5,598 nt of DNA, taken from the NCBI GenBank assembly GCA_030627725.1, contig DAOVSZ010000201.1, positions 1 to 5,598 on the forward strand, read 5' to 3'. A model generated the notes under the pieces. That model had not been told where the DNA came from, did not search any database, and saw only the letters and a list, made by a program, of their open reading frames with translations. Position numbers and translations under genes: made by a program. The DNA is from Desulfobulbaceae bacterium (lineage in GTDB: Bacteria; Desulfobacterota; Desulfobulbia; Desulfobulbales; DAOVSZ01). Position 1 is the first letter of the stretch, and each line of letters begins with the position of its first letter. Shown in pieces: positions 1 through 5,598 of the stretch.

Positions 1-1263
1 GGCAAACAGCAGGGTAATGGTTTTTCGGTCCTCAGGCATGGCCAGTTGCAGAGGACTCTTCATCACATGCCGGGCAACCCGCTCCGGCAGGTAGTGAAAC
101 AACTGGTTCTGAACGTTGAGCCGGGCGTCGCGCTCCTTGATATAGCGCCTGCCAAGCTGCCAGCCATAATTTAAGATCGGGAAAAGAAAAAAAGGCGCTA
201 TCGGCACAATAAGAAGACGCTGAAAGGCAAGGATAAAGCCTCCTTCAGCCATGGCAACTATCCCGATCAGCAAGACAGCGCTTTTTGCCGGCCCCTTGAT
301 CCGCTCCATCAAAAAGGAAGCCAGAAAGGTCCAGAGCAGAAAGAGGCCAAGAAAGAACAGCGGTGAGATGAGGTACCTGGTCTTCCCCGATAACTGCGAA
401 GCAAGGGCCTGAGCCCTTATCTCGACTCCGGCCATAAAACTGCGGTCAAAAGGGGCCAGAAAGACATCGGCCTGCCGCCCAGGAGTGATGGATGCGGTAA
501 TGGTCTTGCCGACGAAGACTATCTTATCCCGAAAAAAATCCGGATTAAGATTCAACAGGTCCGGATTAAGGACTTCATAATAGGAGAGAGATGGGATAGT
601 ACCGGCCGGGCCGGAAAAATTGATATAGCCCGGCGGCCCGGCATTATCTGAAAAAAGATTCTGAATGACGTTTTCCGCTGTTGCCATATCATTGGCAAAA
701 GAGTCGGTCTGCTGCTGATCAAGAGTTAAAGAAAAACCTCCACAATAATAGCGCATCGCCTCCAGAAAGGTTTCCGGCAGCCTCAAAGCACCATTCATAA
801 CACGGATAAAGCCGTCGGAATCCAGAGGAGTGTAGACATTGCCGACCAGGGCGCCGGCATCGAGAAAGAACGGCAGGGGCGGAATCATCGACTCAGGTCC
901 GTATTCGGCGGCCAGGATAACCGGGAGTTCTTCGAGATAAGAGGCAAAGAGAAAATCATCCTCTTCACCGTAGCCGGAAGGGAGATCAAAAATAATGTCG
1001 AGAAACACGGCCTTGGCGCCCTGCCCCTTCAGATGGTCGATCAACCGGCCATGCACCTGACGGGGAAATGGCCAGTTCAGACCCTCATCAGCCAGGACAT
1101 CAAAGGAGTTGTCATCAAGGGTCACCAGGACGATCTCCTCCGGCAGGGCGGACGATGTCAGCCTGGAAAGATGAAAATCATAGAGATAGCGGTTGATCGC
1201 AAGCCCCATTCCCGAAGCGGCAAGAACCAGGGTCAACAGGGCGACGCCAACAATTCTAATCAT
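1..1263 (-). CDS. CHASE2-domain membrane sensor, probable class III adenylate/guanylate cyclase (C-terminus outside window)
   Basis: The 421 residues seen read without interruption to the window edge. Seen: an N-terminal membrane anchor (about residues 3-23), then an extracytoplasmic domain of about 270 residues with CHASE2-like blocks: IVLVTLDDNSF (44-54), AVFLDIIFDLP (85-95), GNVYTPLDSDGFIR (141-154), GYINFSGPAGTI (212-223), DKIVFVGKT (246-254) and GVEIRAQAL (279-287). Three hydrophobic segments follow (about 299-318, 328-346, 349-366), the usual CHASE2 layout. The tail YLPERVARHVM (391-401) and RKTITLLFA (413-421) match the linker and first strand of class III cyclases. The next residue in the family is normally the first metal-binding Asp, so the catalytic domain lies off-window. 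Known for the family: CHASE2 senses an unidentified periplasmic signal and the cyclase makes a cyclic nucleotide in the cytoplasm. Inferred: co-transcription with the FecR-TPR-barrel gene 35 bases upstream. The start is uncertain. ATG at 1263 lacks a close Shine-Dalgarno; TTG at 1302 or CTG at 1278 are in-frame alternatives. A different C-terminal output domain cannot be fully excluded. Confidence 0.86.
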   Translation of the reverse strand, partial: MIRIVGVALLTLVLAASGMGLAINRYLYDFHLSRLTSSALPEEIVLVTLDDNSFDVLADEGLNWPFPRQVHGRLIDHLKGQGAKAVFLDIIFDLPSGYGEEDDFLFASYLEELPVILAAEYGPESMIPPLPFFLDAGALVGNVYTPLDSDGFIRVMNGALRLPETFLEAMRYYCGGFSLTLDQQQTDSFANDMATAENVIQNLFSDNAGPPGYINFSGPAGTIPSLSYYEVLNPDLLNLNPDFFRDKIVFVGKTITASITPGRQADVFLAPFDRSFMAGVEIRAQALASQLSGKTRYLISPLFFLGLFLLWTFLASFLMERIKGPAKSAVLLIGIVAMAEGGFILAFQRLLIVPIAPFFLFPILNYGWQLGRRYIKERDARLNVQNQLFHYLPERVARHVMKSPLQLAMPEDRKTITLLFA

Positions 1264-1298
1264 CAGGTAACTATTCAGCGTGATGCCCCCCCAAAGTA
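1264..1298 (-). other. Intercistronic junction with a seven-G tract
   Basis: This 35-base gap separates the TGA of the FecR-TPR-barrel gene (1299-1301) from the ATG of the CHASE2 gene. I see no terminator hairpin in it, which supports co-transcription. On the coding strand it contains a run of seven G (1286-1292). The run lies 22 bases upstream of the ATG, too far to be its Shine-Dalgarno, but 7 bases upstream of an in-frame CTG at 1278. Reading through from TTG at 1302 would place the G run inside the coding region. Translational coupling from the upstream gene is an alternative to a dedicated ribosome binding site. Confidence 0.55.
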
Positions 1299-4200
1299 TC
1301 AAAAATAGAGAGAGCCGAGAAGAAGATACTGTTTGGAGCGGTCAACATCACCATTCTCCTCTGTCTCTTTAAACTCCGCGTTAAAGGTCAGCAGGCCGCG
1401 ATTATTCAAGAACCGCCACTCGACCCGAGGATTCAGCGATACTACCGTATCCGGGTTCTCATCTTCGTTCCGGCGGTAGGAACCAAGGACCTTGACCACC
1501 AGGCCATGATCAAACAGCAAGGAAAAGCCGGACATCAGGCGATGGCTGTAAGAGTTGATCGTCGAACCGGTGCCCACCGGATTGGCCTCGACATCCTGGT
1601 AACGATAGGCCATGGTCAACGCCAGCTTTGAAAAGGGCAGAATCTCGCCATAGGCCTTTAAGGTTCTCAGGGTGGATTCATGCTCGTCAATGGTACCACC
1701 GATCTTCCTCCTGGCCTCGTAGTTGGACAACTCAAGACCGGCAAAAAGCGGATAGCCCTGACGCCGGTAATCCAGCGCAGCGACCGAGGAGGTGTACTGA
1801 TAATGGAGCCTCCCCTCCCCGCTTGTCGACAGGATCGGATCTTCCAGCTCTTCCCTGAAGATGGGAAACCCGACAATCCTGGCCTGCTGCAGCCTCTTTT
1901 GATCGTCACCCAGGGAGTTTCTGATCAGCGCCGCTCGGATGGTCAGTTCCGGGACCACATCCCAGAGTACACCACCCATCCAGTTGTAATAAGTTGACTC
2001 TTCCTCAAATGACCCATCGGAAACATCACCGGAGAAACGGGATGCTCCCCAGGAAATTTTCAGGTCATCAATTCCGGTCATGCTGTGGGTAAAAAACAGG
2101 GTATGAAAGGCCTGGTCTTGTTTGCTCAGAGCGCCGCCGGTGTCGGCACGCTCACTGTTATCGAACGAACGGATGCCCAGTTCGAAAAAATGGCCTGCCG
2201 TTTTCTGCCAGAGCACCGCCTGAAAGATGTCCCACTCCTGTTCATGATCAGTGGTCGTAGAGCTCTCCTGCAGGTCGGCAGGAAACTCGGAGCCGTTGAA
2301 AACAGTGATGGTCTCGGACCAGTTCTCACTCTCAATCTTGCTTTCAGCCGTAAAGCCATTCCAGGAGGCCAGAAGATCGGTATCTTTAAACGGTCTGAAA
2401 TGAAGGCCCAGGTCTCCTGTGTACTGGTCTGTTTCAACATCGGTGTCGCTGTCATTCCTGGAGGTTGTCTCCATGCTGAAAAATTCGCTGACCATCTCCA
2501 TGTCCGTCCTGGTGAACGAGGTTGTTTCAGACTCGATCTTTTCTCCCCGCAGCTCGGCAAAGATCGAAAGTTCAGGGATGATCTGCCATTTGTACAGAAA
2601 ACCCAGGTCGTAATTGTCGATATCAGTGCTGCTGTCCATATCATTGGACATGATCATTCCCGCTACAACCGACTCCTGTTTTTGGCTGGTATCGGTCTGG
2701 GAATATGAGGGGCCACCTGAAACGGACAGGGTCATGGGCAGATCCGGTTTCATTGCCAGAAAGAGGGGCGCGGTATAGACCGACAGCTCCAGATCGGTAT
2801 CGCCCTGTTCCCACTCCCGCCACTCATACATGGCGGTGGCATTGATGTCGACCCCGGGTCTTGAGAACATCTGCTGATAAGGAGAGAGACCGCTGGGTGA
2901 AAAAATAGCCGATTTTAAGGTGACAGGGGTCAGTATCTTGGCAAGATGCTTATTGGTTTGCAGAGTCTGAGGCTGACTTTCGTTGGTAAAAATATCCGAA
3001 AATAAAAGCCGTAACGAATCAGCATAAAACAGCCGCTGCCAGGCGCCGCTGTTCAGAGGATCGAGCTCCAGAGCCCTGGCCGCCTCGACCTGTGAGGCGT
3101 TATAAAAGCCGATATCGCCATAGATTTCAGACATATTGCTCATCAGGATGGCCTGGTCCTGATCGAGAAGAAAACGGGACCGGAAGACCGCCCGATTTTT
3201 GTTCAAGGCGCGGGCCTGAATCAGGGCCGTCATCGCCTCTCCCAGGCGTCGTTCATCGAACAGGGAGATACTTTCATAGAGATAGGCGGTCGGATCCTTG
3301 GAATCGAGACGCTTTGCCCTGGCCAGGGATTTCTGCAGAGCGTCCTTCTCGTTCAGTTCGATCCAGGCCTTACCGAGATAGGCCTGGAAAGAGGAGACCT
3401 GGGGTGAGATCAGGGTGGCCTTGATCAGCGCATCCATTCCTTGCTCAATCGCATTGAGCCGGAACAGGGAAATCCCCCGGCCCATCATGGCATCGGAGTT
3501 TTCCGGATCAAGGGCAACCGCCTCGTCAAAGGCCTTCAGTGCCTGATCATTTTTCAGTTCCCGGAGAAAAAGATAGCCAAAAAGATTCCGGCGTTTTGAG
3601 CGGAGGTAGGAATTTTCCGGCTCAACCTGCAAAAAATTTCGGCAGGCCTTAAGGTCATCCATCTCAAGGGCGATCCGGGCTGCGACAATTGAGGCTTCGG
3701 TAAAATCAGACGACAGACTGACCGCCTTTTGGATGGTGGCATAGGCCTGATCAAGCAGCAGCATGCCTTTCTGAACATAGGCCAGCGCCACCAAGGCAAC
3801 CGCGGACCGGGGTTCAAGCTCTACCGCCTTTAAGGCCTTTTCTTCTGCCTGGTCATAACTGTTTTCGACCAAGTCCATCAAGGCGAGATGGGTCAGGGGC
3901 AGAGCCCAGGATGAATCACGGACTGCAGCCTCCTGAAAGGCCTCCCGGGCCTTCTGATCATCGCCGGAGACCATCAGTAGAAAACCGGCCATTGCAGACC
4001 ATGAAGCGGTACCAGCATGATCTTTTTCAGCGGCATGAAGCAGCTGAAAAGCGTTAGGAAGGTCATTACGGTAAAAGGCGGCAATAATCTGTTGCAGCAA
4101 TATGGCCAGCTCATCACTATCGTGTCGAAAATCCGCCTCATCCCAGAGACCGTAGTAGTTCAAAGTCCAATTGACCGCGTTCTCCGGAATCAGGTATGCC

Positions 4201-4730
4201 GACTTTTTGGGTGGTTGCCCTGGTCGGACCGTGGCCTGTTCCATTGAATGGATAACCACACTGCCGAGCTCATTGGCAACCTCGACCATACCGTCGAGGA
4301 CCCCGACCAGAGTCTCCTGATCAATGACTTCAATAAACCATTCGGTTCCTCGGATCGCCGTTATTGCGCCTGGAGTCCTGACATTGAAGGCACCCATTTT
4401 TTTATGGCCGCGCAGCCAGACCTTGCCCTTTCTCAGATGACCGTTTTCCTTGCCCTGCCCCGGCCCCTGATATTCGAACTCGGAATCTCCGGATATTTTC
4501 AACAGCATGTGATCAGGCAACAGCAGAGAGGCCCGGCCATACTGATCAGTTTTGATCGTTGTACCGGCGGGAACAGGCTGAGCCACCTTGGCACCGAGGC
4601 TGTCACCCCTTAAAAAGAGGCGGGTCGCGGGTTTAACCGAAACAATTCTCGCATCTGGAACAGTTGCAAAGGCCATTGAGGCCGGAAGACAGCAGCACAG
4701 AAAACAAGTCAAAAGTGCGATCGGTTTCAT
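1299..4730 (-). CDS. Exported FecR-domain / TPR / outer-membrane beta-barrel fusion protein
   Basis: This 1143-residue protein has a signal peptide (residues 1-22: Lys2, hydrophobic core, AFA cleavage site). A FecR-like beta domain follows at about 55-170, with RTPGAITAIRGTEWFIEV (118-135) and LVGVLDGMVEV (141-151) as its core motifs. Eight or nine TPR units span about 241-562. The 34-residue period is exact over 241-274, 275-308 and 309-342, with ALDPENSD and ELDPLNSG helix ends. After a linker with SPSGLSPYQQMFSRPG (611-626), about 520 residues alternate polar and hydrophobic positions with acidic loops and end in LLLGSLYF. A terminal Phe is the classic outer-membrane barrel signal; I estimate roughly 20 strands. 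The start ATG has a good Shine-Dalgarno. Known: FecR domains occur in FecI regulators and in many exported proteins, and TPRs bind proteins. Inferred: the barrel anchors the FecR and TPR parts in the periplasm, where they may meet the CHASE2 sensor encoded downstream. No TonB box, plug or sigma factor is seen. The ligand is unknown. Confidence 0.9.
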   Translation of the reverse strand: MKPIALLTCFLCCCLPASMAFATVPDARIVSVKPATRLFLRGDSLGAKVAQPVPAGTTIKTDQYGRASLLLPDHMLLKISGDSEFEYQGPGQGKENGHLRKGKVWLRGHKKMGAFNVRTPGAITAIRGTEWFIEVIDQETLVGVLDGMVEVANELGSVVIHSMEQATVRPGQPPKKSAYLIPENAVNWTLNYYGLWDEADFRHDSDELAILLQQIIAAFYRNDLPNAFQLLHAAEKDHAGTASWSAMAGFLLMVSGDDQKAREAFQEAAVRDSSWALPLTHLALMDLVENSYDQAEEKALKAVELEPRSAVALVALAYVQKGMLLLDQAYATIQKAVSLSSDFTEASIVAARIALEMDDLKACRNFLQVEPENSYLRSKRRNLFGYLFLRELKNDQALKAFDEAVALDPENSDAMMGRGISLFRLNAIEQGMDALIKATLISPQVSSFQAYLGKAWIELNEKDALQKSLARAKRLDSKDPTAYLYESISLFDERRLGEAMTALIQARALNKNRAVFRSRFLLDQDQAILMSNMSEIYGDIGFYNASQVEAARALELDPLNSGAWQRLFYADSLRLLFSDIFTNESQPQTLQTNKHLAKILTPVTLKSAIFSPSGLSPYQQMFSRPGVDINATAMYEWREWEQGDTDLELSVYTAPLFLAMKPDLPMTLSVSGGPSYSQTDTSQKQESVVAGMIMSNDMDSSTDIDNYDLGFLYKWQIIPELSIFAELRGEKIESETTSFTRTDMEMVSEFFSMETTSRNDSDTDVETDQYTGDLGLHFRPFKDTDLLASWNGFTAESKIESENWSETITVFNGSEFPADLQESSTTTDHEQEWDIFQAVLWQKTAGHFFELGIRSFDNSERADTGGALSKQDQAFHTLFFTHSMTGIDDLKISWGASRFSGDVSDGSFEEESTYYNWMGGVLWDVVPELTIRAALIRNSLGDDQKRLQQARIVGFPIFREELEDPILSTSGEGRLHYQYTSSVAALDYRRQGYPLFAGLELSNYEARRKIGGTIDEHESTLRTLKAYGEILPFSKLALTMAYRYQDVEANPVGTGSTINSYSHRLMSGFSLLFDHGLVVKVLGSYRRNEDENPDTVVSLNPRVEWRFLNNRGLLTFNAEFKETEENGDVDRSKQYLLLGSLYF

Positions 4731-4736
4731 GGCTTA

Positions 4737-4742
4737 TCCTCA
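4737..4742 (-). promoter_or_regulatory. Ribosome binding site of the FecR-TPR-barrel gene
   Basis: The minus strand reads TGAGGA here, complementary to the 16S rRNA tail, with six bases between GAGGA and the ATG at 4730. It supports this ATG over internal Met codons and fits the signal peptide that starts directly at it. Confidence 0.8.
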
Positions 4743-4793
4743 TCGTTTTAAGTTCTTTTGAGCCACTTGAAGTCATACCTTGAGCAAATAGAG

Positions 4794-4814
4794 AGCACTC
4801 AACAGTTCAGTGCT
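4794..4814 (-). repeat. Perfect 6-bp inverted repeat in the presumed 5' leader of the FecR-TPR-barrel transcript
   Basis: AGCACT (4794-4799) and AGTGCT (4809-4814) are perfect inverted copies separated by nine bases. The position is about +7 to +27 of the transcript if it starts near 4821, so the repeat could fold as a 5'-end hairpin or act as a dimeric operator just downstream of the promoter. There is no U run after it on the transcript, so it is not an intrinsic terminator. Confidence 0.5.
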
Positions 4815-4827
4815 TCCAAACCTCATC

Positions 4828-4858
4828 ATTATAAACCATTTAGCAACCTGCAAAACAA
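4828..4858 (-). promoter_or_regulatory. Candidate sigma-70-type promoter for the FecR-TPR-barrel / CHASE2 operon
   Basis: On the minus strand a perfect TATAAT lies at 4833-4828. A weak -35, TTGTTT (4858-4853), sits 19 bases upstream of it. The expected start point is about 4821, giving a leader of about 90 bases. The -10 is convincing. The -35 matches only three of six positions and the spacing is long, so an activator may be needed or the match could be chance. Confidence 0.45.
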
Positions 4859-4866
4859 GTGTTTTT

Positions 4867-4915
4867 AGTTAGTAGTTGGCAAAGGGCAGTTACTGCACAC
4901 TGACAACTGACAACT
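4867..4915. repeat. Nested imperfect palindrome upstream of the FecR operon promoter
   Basis: AGTTAGTAGTTGGCA (4867-4881) and TGACAACTGACAACT (4901-4915) can pair at 11 of 15 positions plus one G-T wobble. Between them sits a perfect odd palindrome, GCAGTTACTGC (4886-4896). The right arm also contains the heptamer ACTGACA twice in tandem (4899-4912) followed by a partial third copy. The element begins nine bases upstream of the candidate -35 of the minus-strand promoter. It could be a regulator binding site, a cruciform-forming sequence or a relic of a small dispersed repeat family. The sequence alone does not decide. Confidence 0.5.
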
Positions 4916-5036
4916 TCATCTTTTAAGTTTCCGGCAGACTTCATCATCAGCGTTAACAGAAAATCTCCGTTTTCCACTTGACAATACTTATCATGGATGT
5001 CCCCTTTTTTTCTATATAAGGTGCCGATAGTGACAA

Positions 5037-5059
5037 ATACAAATTTATTTTTTTTGTAT
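5037..5059. repeat. AT-rich 7-bp inverted repeat overlapping the candidate -35 of the zinc-ribbon gene
   Basis: ATACAAA (5037-5043) and TTTGTAT (5053-5059) are perfect inverted copies around a nine-base AT spacer. The right half covers the proposed -35 at 5054-5059, which is where a repressor operator would often lie. In such AT-rich sequence a 7-bp match is only moderately surprising. Confidence 0.35.
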
Positions 5060-5083
5060 GTAAAACCAATGCTGTGCTAAGAT
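5054..5083 (+). promoter_or_regulatory. Candidate promoter for the zinc-ribbon gene
   Basis: An extended -10 reads TGC-TAAGAT (5075-5083; TAAGAT at 5078-5083). The best -35 is TTGTAT (5054-5059), 18 bases upstream. The TGn extension would compensate for the poor -35. The predicted start is near 5090, about 143 bases before the ATG. This is a pattern match only. Confidence 0.35.
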
Positions 5084-5222
5084 AGAAAAAAATCATGGTT
5101 AAAATGACAAAAAGCAGCATGGCACTGAGGCTGAAATGACGTGCATTCTGCGATTGATAGTTGCCCTGATAGACGAAGCAGGCTAAATAAAAATGGGAGA
5201 ATTCCCCCAATAATAGTTGATC

Positions 5223-5228
5223 AGGAGG
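5223..5228 (+). promoter_or_regulatory. Strong ribosome binding site of the zinc-ribbon gene
   Basis: AGGAGG with a four-base spacer (GAAA) precedes the ATG at 5233. It fixes the start and rules out the next in-frame Met codons (residues 9 and 10), which would cut off the first Cys pair. Confidence 0.85.
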
Positions 5229-5232
5229 GAAA

Positions 5233-5598
5233 ATGAATTGTCCGAAATGTAACGCCATGATGGAAAAAGTTGAATATCACTCCATTGTTGTTGATCGGTG
5301 TACCGGGTGCAAAGGTATCTGGTTTGATATGCTGGAGGCTGAAACTCTTAAGGAAATTGACGGCTCTGAGCAGATTGACATCGGCAGCCCGGAAGAAGGA
5401 AAAAAGTTTAATGAGCGTGAAGGGGTAAAATGCCCCAAATGCCACACACTCATGGGGAAAATGGTTGACAATGACCAACCCCATATCTGGTACGAGTCCT
5501 GTGATATCTGTTACGGGATTTTCTTTGATGCCGGGGAGTTCAGGGATTACAAAGAAGAAAGTGTGCTTGATTTTTTTAAGGATCTTTTTTCAAAACCA
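5233..5598 (+). CDS. Double zinc-ribbon protein, zf-TFIIB-like family (3' end outside window)
   Basis: 122 residues are visible with no stop before the edge. Two zinc-ribbon modules are plain. The first has CPKC (3-6) and CTGC (23-26), followed by KGIWFDMLEAETLKEI (27-42). The second has CPKC (67-70) and CDIC (90-93), followed by YGIFFDAGEFRDY (94-106). The spacing Cys-x2-Cys-x16/19-Cys-x2-Cys with an aromatic-Phe-Asp and acidic helix after the second pair is the signature of the small bacterial zf-TFIIB family. All eight metal ligands are present. The tail DFFKDLF (113-119) suggests an amphipathic end, and family members of this type usually stop soon after. There is no signal peptide, so it is cytoplasmic. 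Its molecular role is not established; binding nucleic acid or protein through the ribbons is an inference. It is transcribed away from the FecR operon, and nothing in the sequence ties its function to that operon beyond the shared intergenic region. Confidence 0.88.
   Translation, partial: MNCPKCNAMMEKVEYHSIVVDRCTGCKGIWFDMLEAETLKEIDGSEQIDIGSPEEGKKFNEREGVKCPKCHTLMGKMVDNDQPHIWYESCDICYGIFFDAGEFRDYKEESVLDFFKDLFSKP

Larger units (their letters stand above)
4743..5232. other. Divergent AT-rich intergenic region, 490 bases, without a supported gene
   Basis: The two flanking genes point away from each other, so both promoters should lie here and no terminator is needed. I find a candidate promoter in each direction, three inverted repeats (entered separately) and a small hairpin, GGGA-GAAT-TCCC at 5195-5206, in the presumed leader of the zinc-ribbon gene. 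The base composition is visibly more AT-rich than the minus-strand genes, with homopolymer runs such as C4T7 at 5001-5011 and T8 at 5048-5055. If transcription of the zinc-ribbon gene starts near 5090, its leader is about 143 bases. I could not match that leader to any riboswitch class I know, and the short reading frames here lack ribosome binding sites. Confidence 0.7.

Noticed and set aside
2085..2708. Plus-strand open frame of 207 codons opposite the barrel region
   Set aside because: It is antisense to a long, coherent protein with domain structure. Its translation shows no recognisable motif and it has no good ribosome binding site. It is a shadow frame.
4689..4730. Cysteine-rich signal peptide read as a lipoprotein signal
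   Set aside because: No Cys has a proper lipobox at a normal distance. Cys9 is too close to the start and Cys12-14 follow bulky residues. The AFA site at residues 20-22 fits signal peptidase I.
1299..4730. Classical FecR anti-sigma or regulator role
   Set aside because: There is no cytoplasmic N-terminal domain before the membrane segment, no FecI-type sigma gene next to it, and the domain order is different.
4877..4897. TTGGC...CTGCA as a sigma-54 -24/-12 promoter
   Set aside because: The distance between the GG and GC elements is 15 bases, whereas sigma-54 sites need 10.
4978..4983. Perfect TTGACA on the plus strand as a -35
   Set aside because: No -10 lies at 15-20 bases; the nearest TATATA (5013-5018) is 29 bases away.
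5095..5139. A 14-codon plus-strand frame in the zinc-ribbon leader
   Set aside because: It has no ribosome binding site, no run of regulatory codons and no attenuator structure, so a leader peptide is not supported.
4953..5258. Minus-strand open frame of 101 codons across the intergenic region, with a hydrophobic stretch
   Set aside because: It has no Shine-Dalgarno at its first ATG or at the internal ATG near 5122. It runs over the start of the zinc-ribbon gene. Its hydrophobic segment is what AT-rich DNA gives by chance.

Overview
The window holds two operon-linked genes on the minus strand and the first part of a divergent gene on the plus strand, separated by a 490-base AT-rich intergenic region. 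The domain types (CHASE2-linked class III cyclase, FecR-TPR-outer-membrane barrel protein, TFIIB-type zinc-ribbon protein) and the moderate GC content fit a Gram-negative bacterium with an outer membrane. I favour a Desulfobacterota ('deltaproteobacterial') lineage, but that placement is an inference from gene types and not a marker-based assignment.

Layout, read in the direction of minus-strand transcription. A candidate promoter near 4828-4858 and a clear Shine-Dalgarno (4737-4742) precede a 1143-residue exported protein (1299-4730). It combines a signal peptide, a FecR-like beta domain, eight or nine TPR units and a C-terminal region of about 520 residues that looks like an outer-membrane beta-barrel ending in Phe. 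Thirty-five bases after its stop codon begins a CHASE2-domain membrane protein (1-1263). It runs off the window exactly where a class III adenylate/guanylate cyclase catalytic domain should begin. On the plus strand a small protein with two four-cysteine zinc ribbons (5233 to the window end) starts behind a strong Shine-Dalgarno and is also cut by the edge.

The most interesting aspect is the architecture of the minus-strand operon. An outer-membrane-anchored FecR/TPR protein is co-transcribed with a sensor cyclase whose CHASE2 domain faces the periplasm. A reasonable hypothesis, not proven by sequence, is that the two form an envelope-sensing pair that sets a cyclic-nucleotide level in the cytoplasm. 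No FecI-type sigma factor, TonB-dependent receptor plug or TonB box is visible, so the classical Fec model does not obviously apply.

The intergenic region contains several inverted repeats that no gene explains: a nested imperfect palindrome at 4867-4915, a perfect 6-bp stem at 4794-4814 just inside the predicted FecR transcript, and a 7-bp AT-rich inverted repeat at 5037-5059 overlapping the candidate -35 of the zinc-ribbon gene. I see no tRNA, rRNA, CRISPR array, transposase or insertion sequence.
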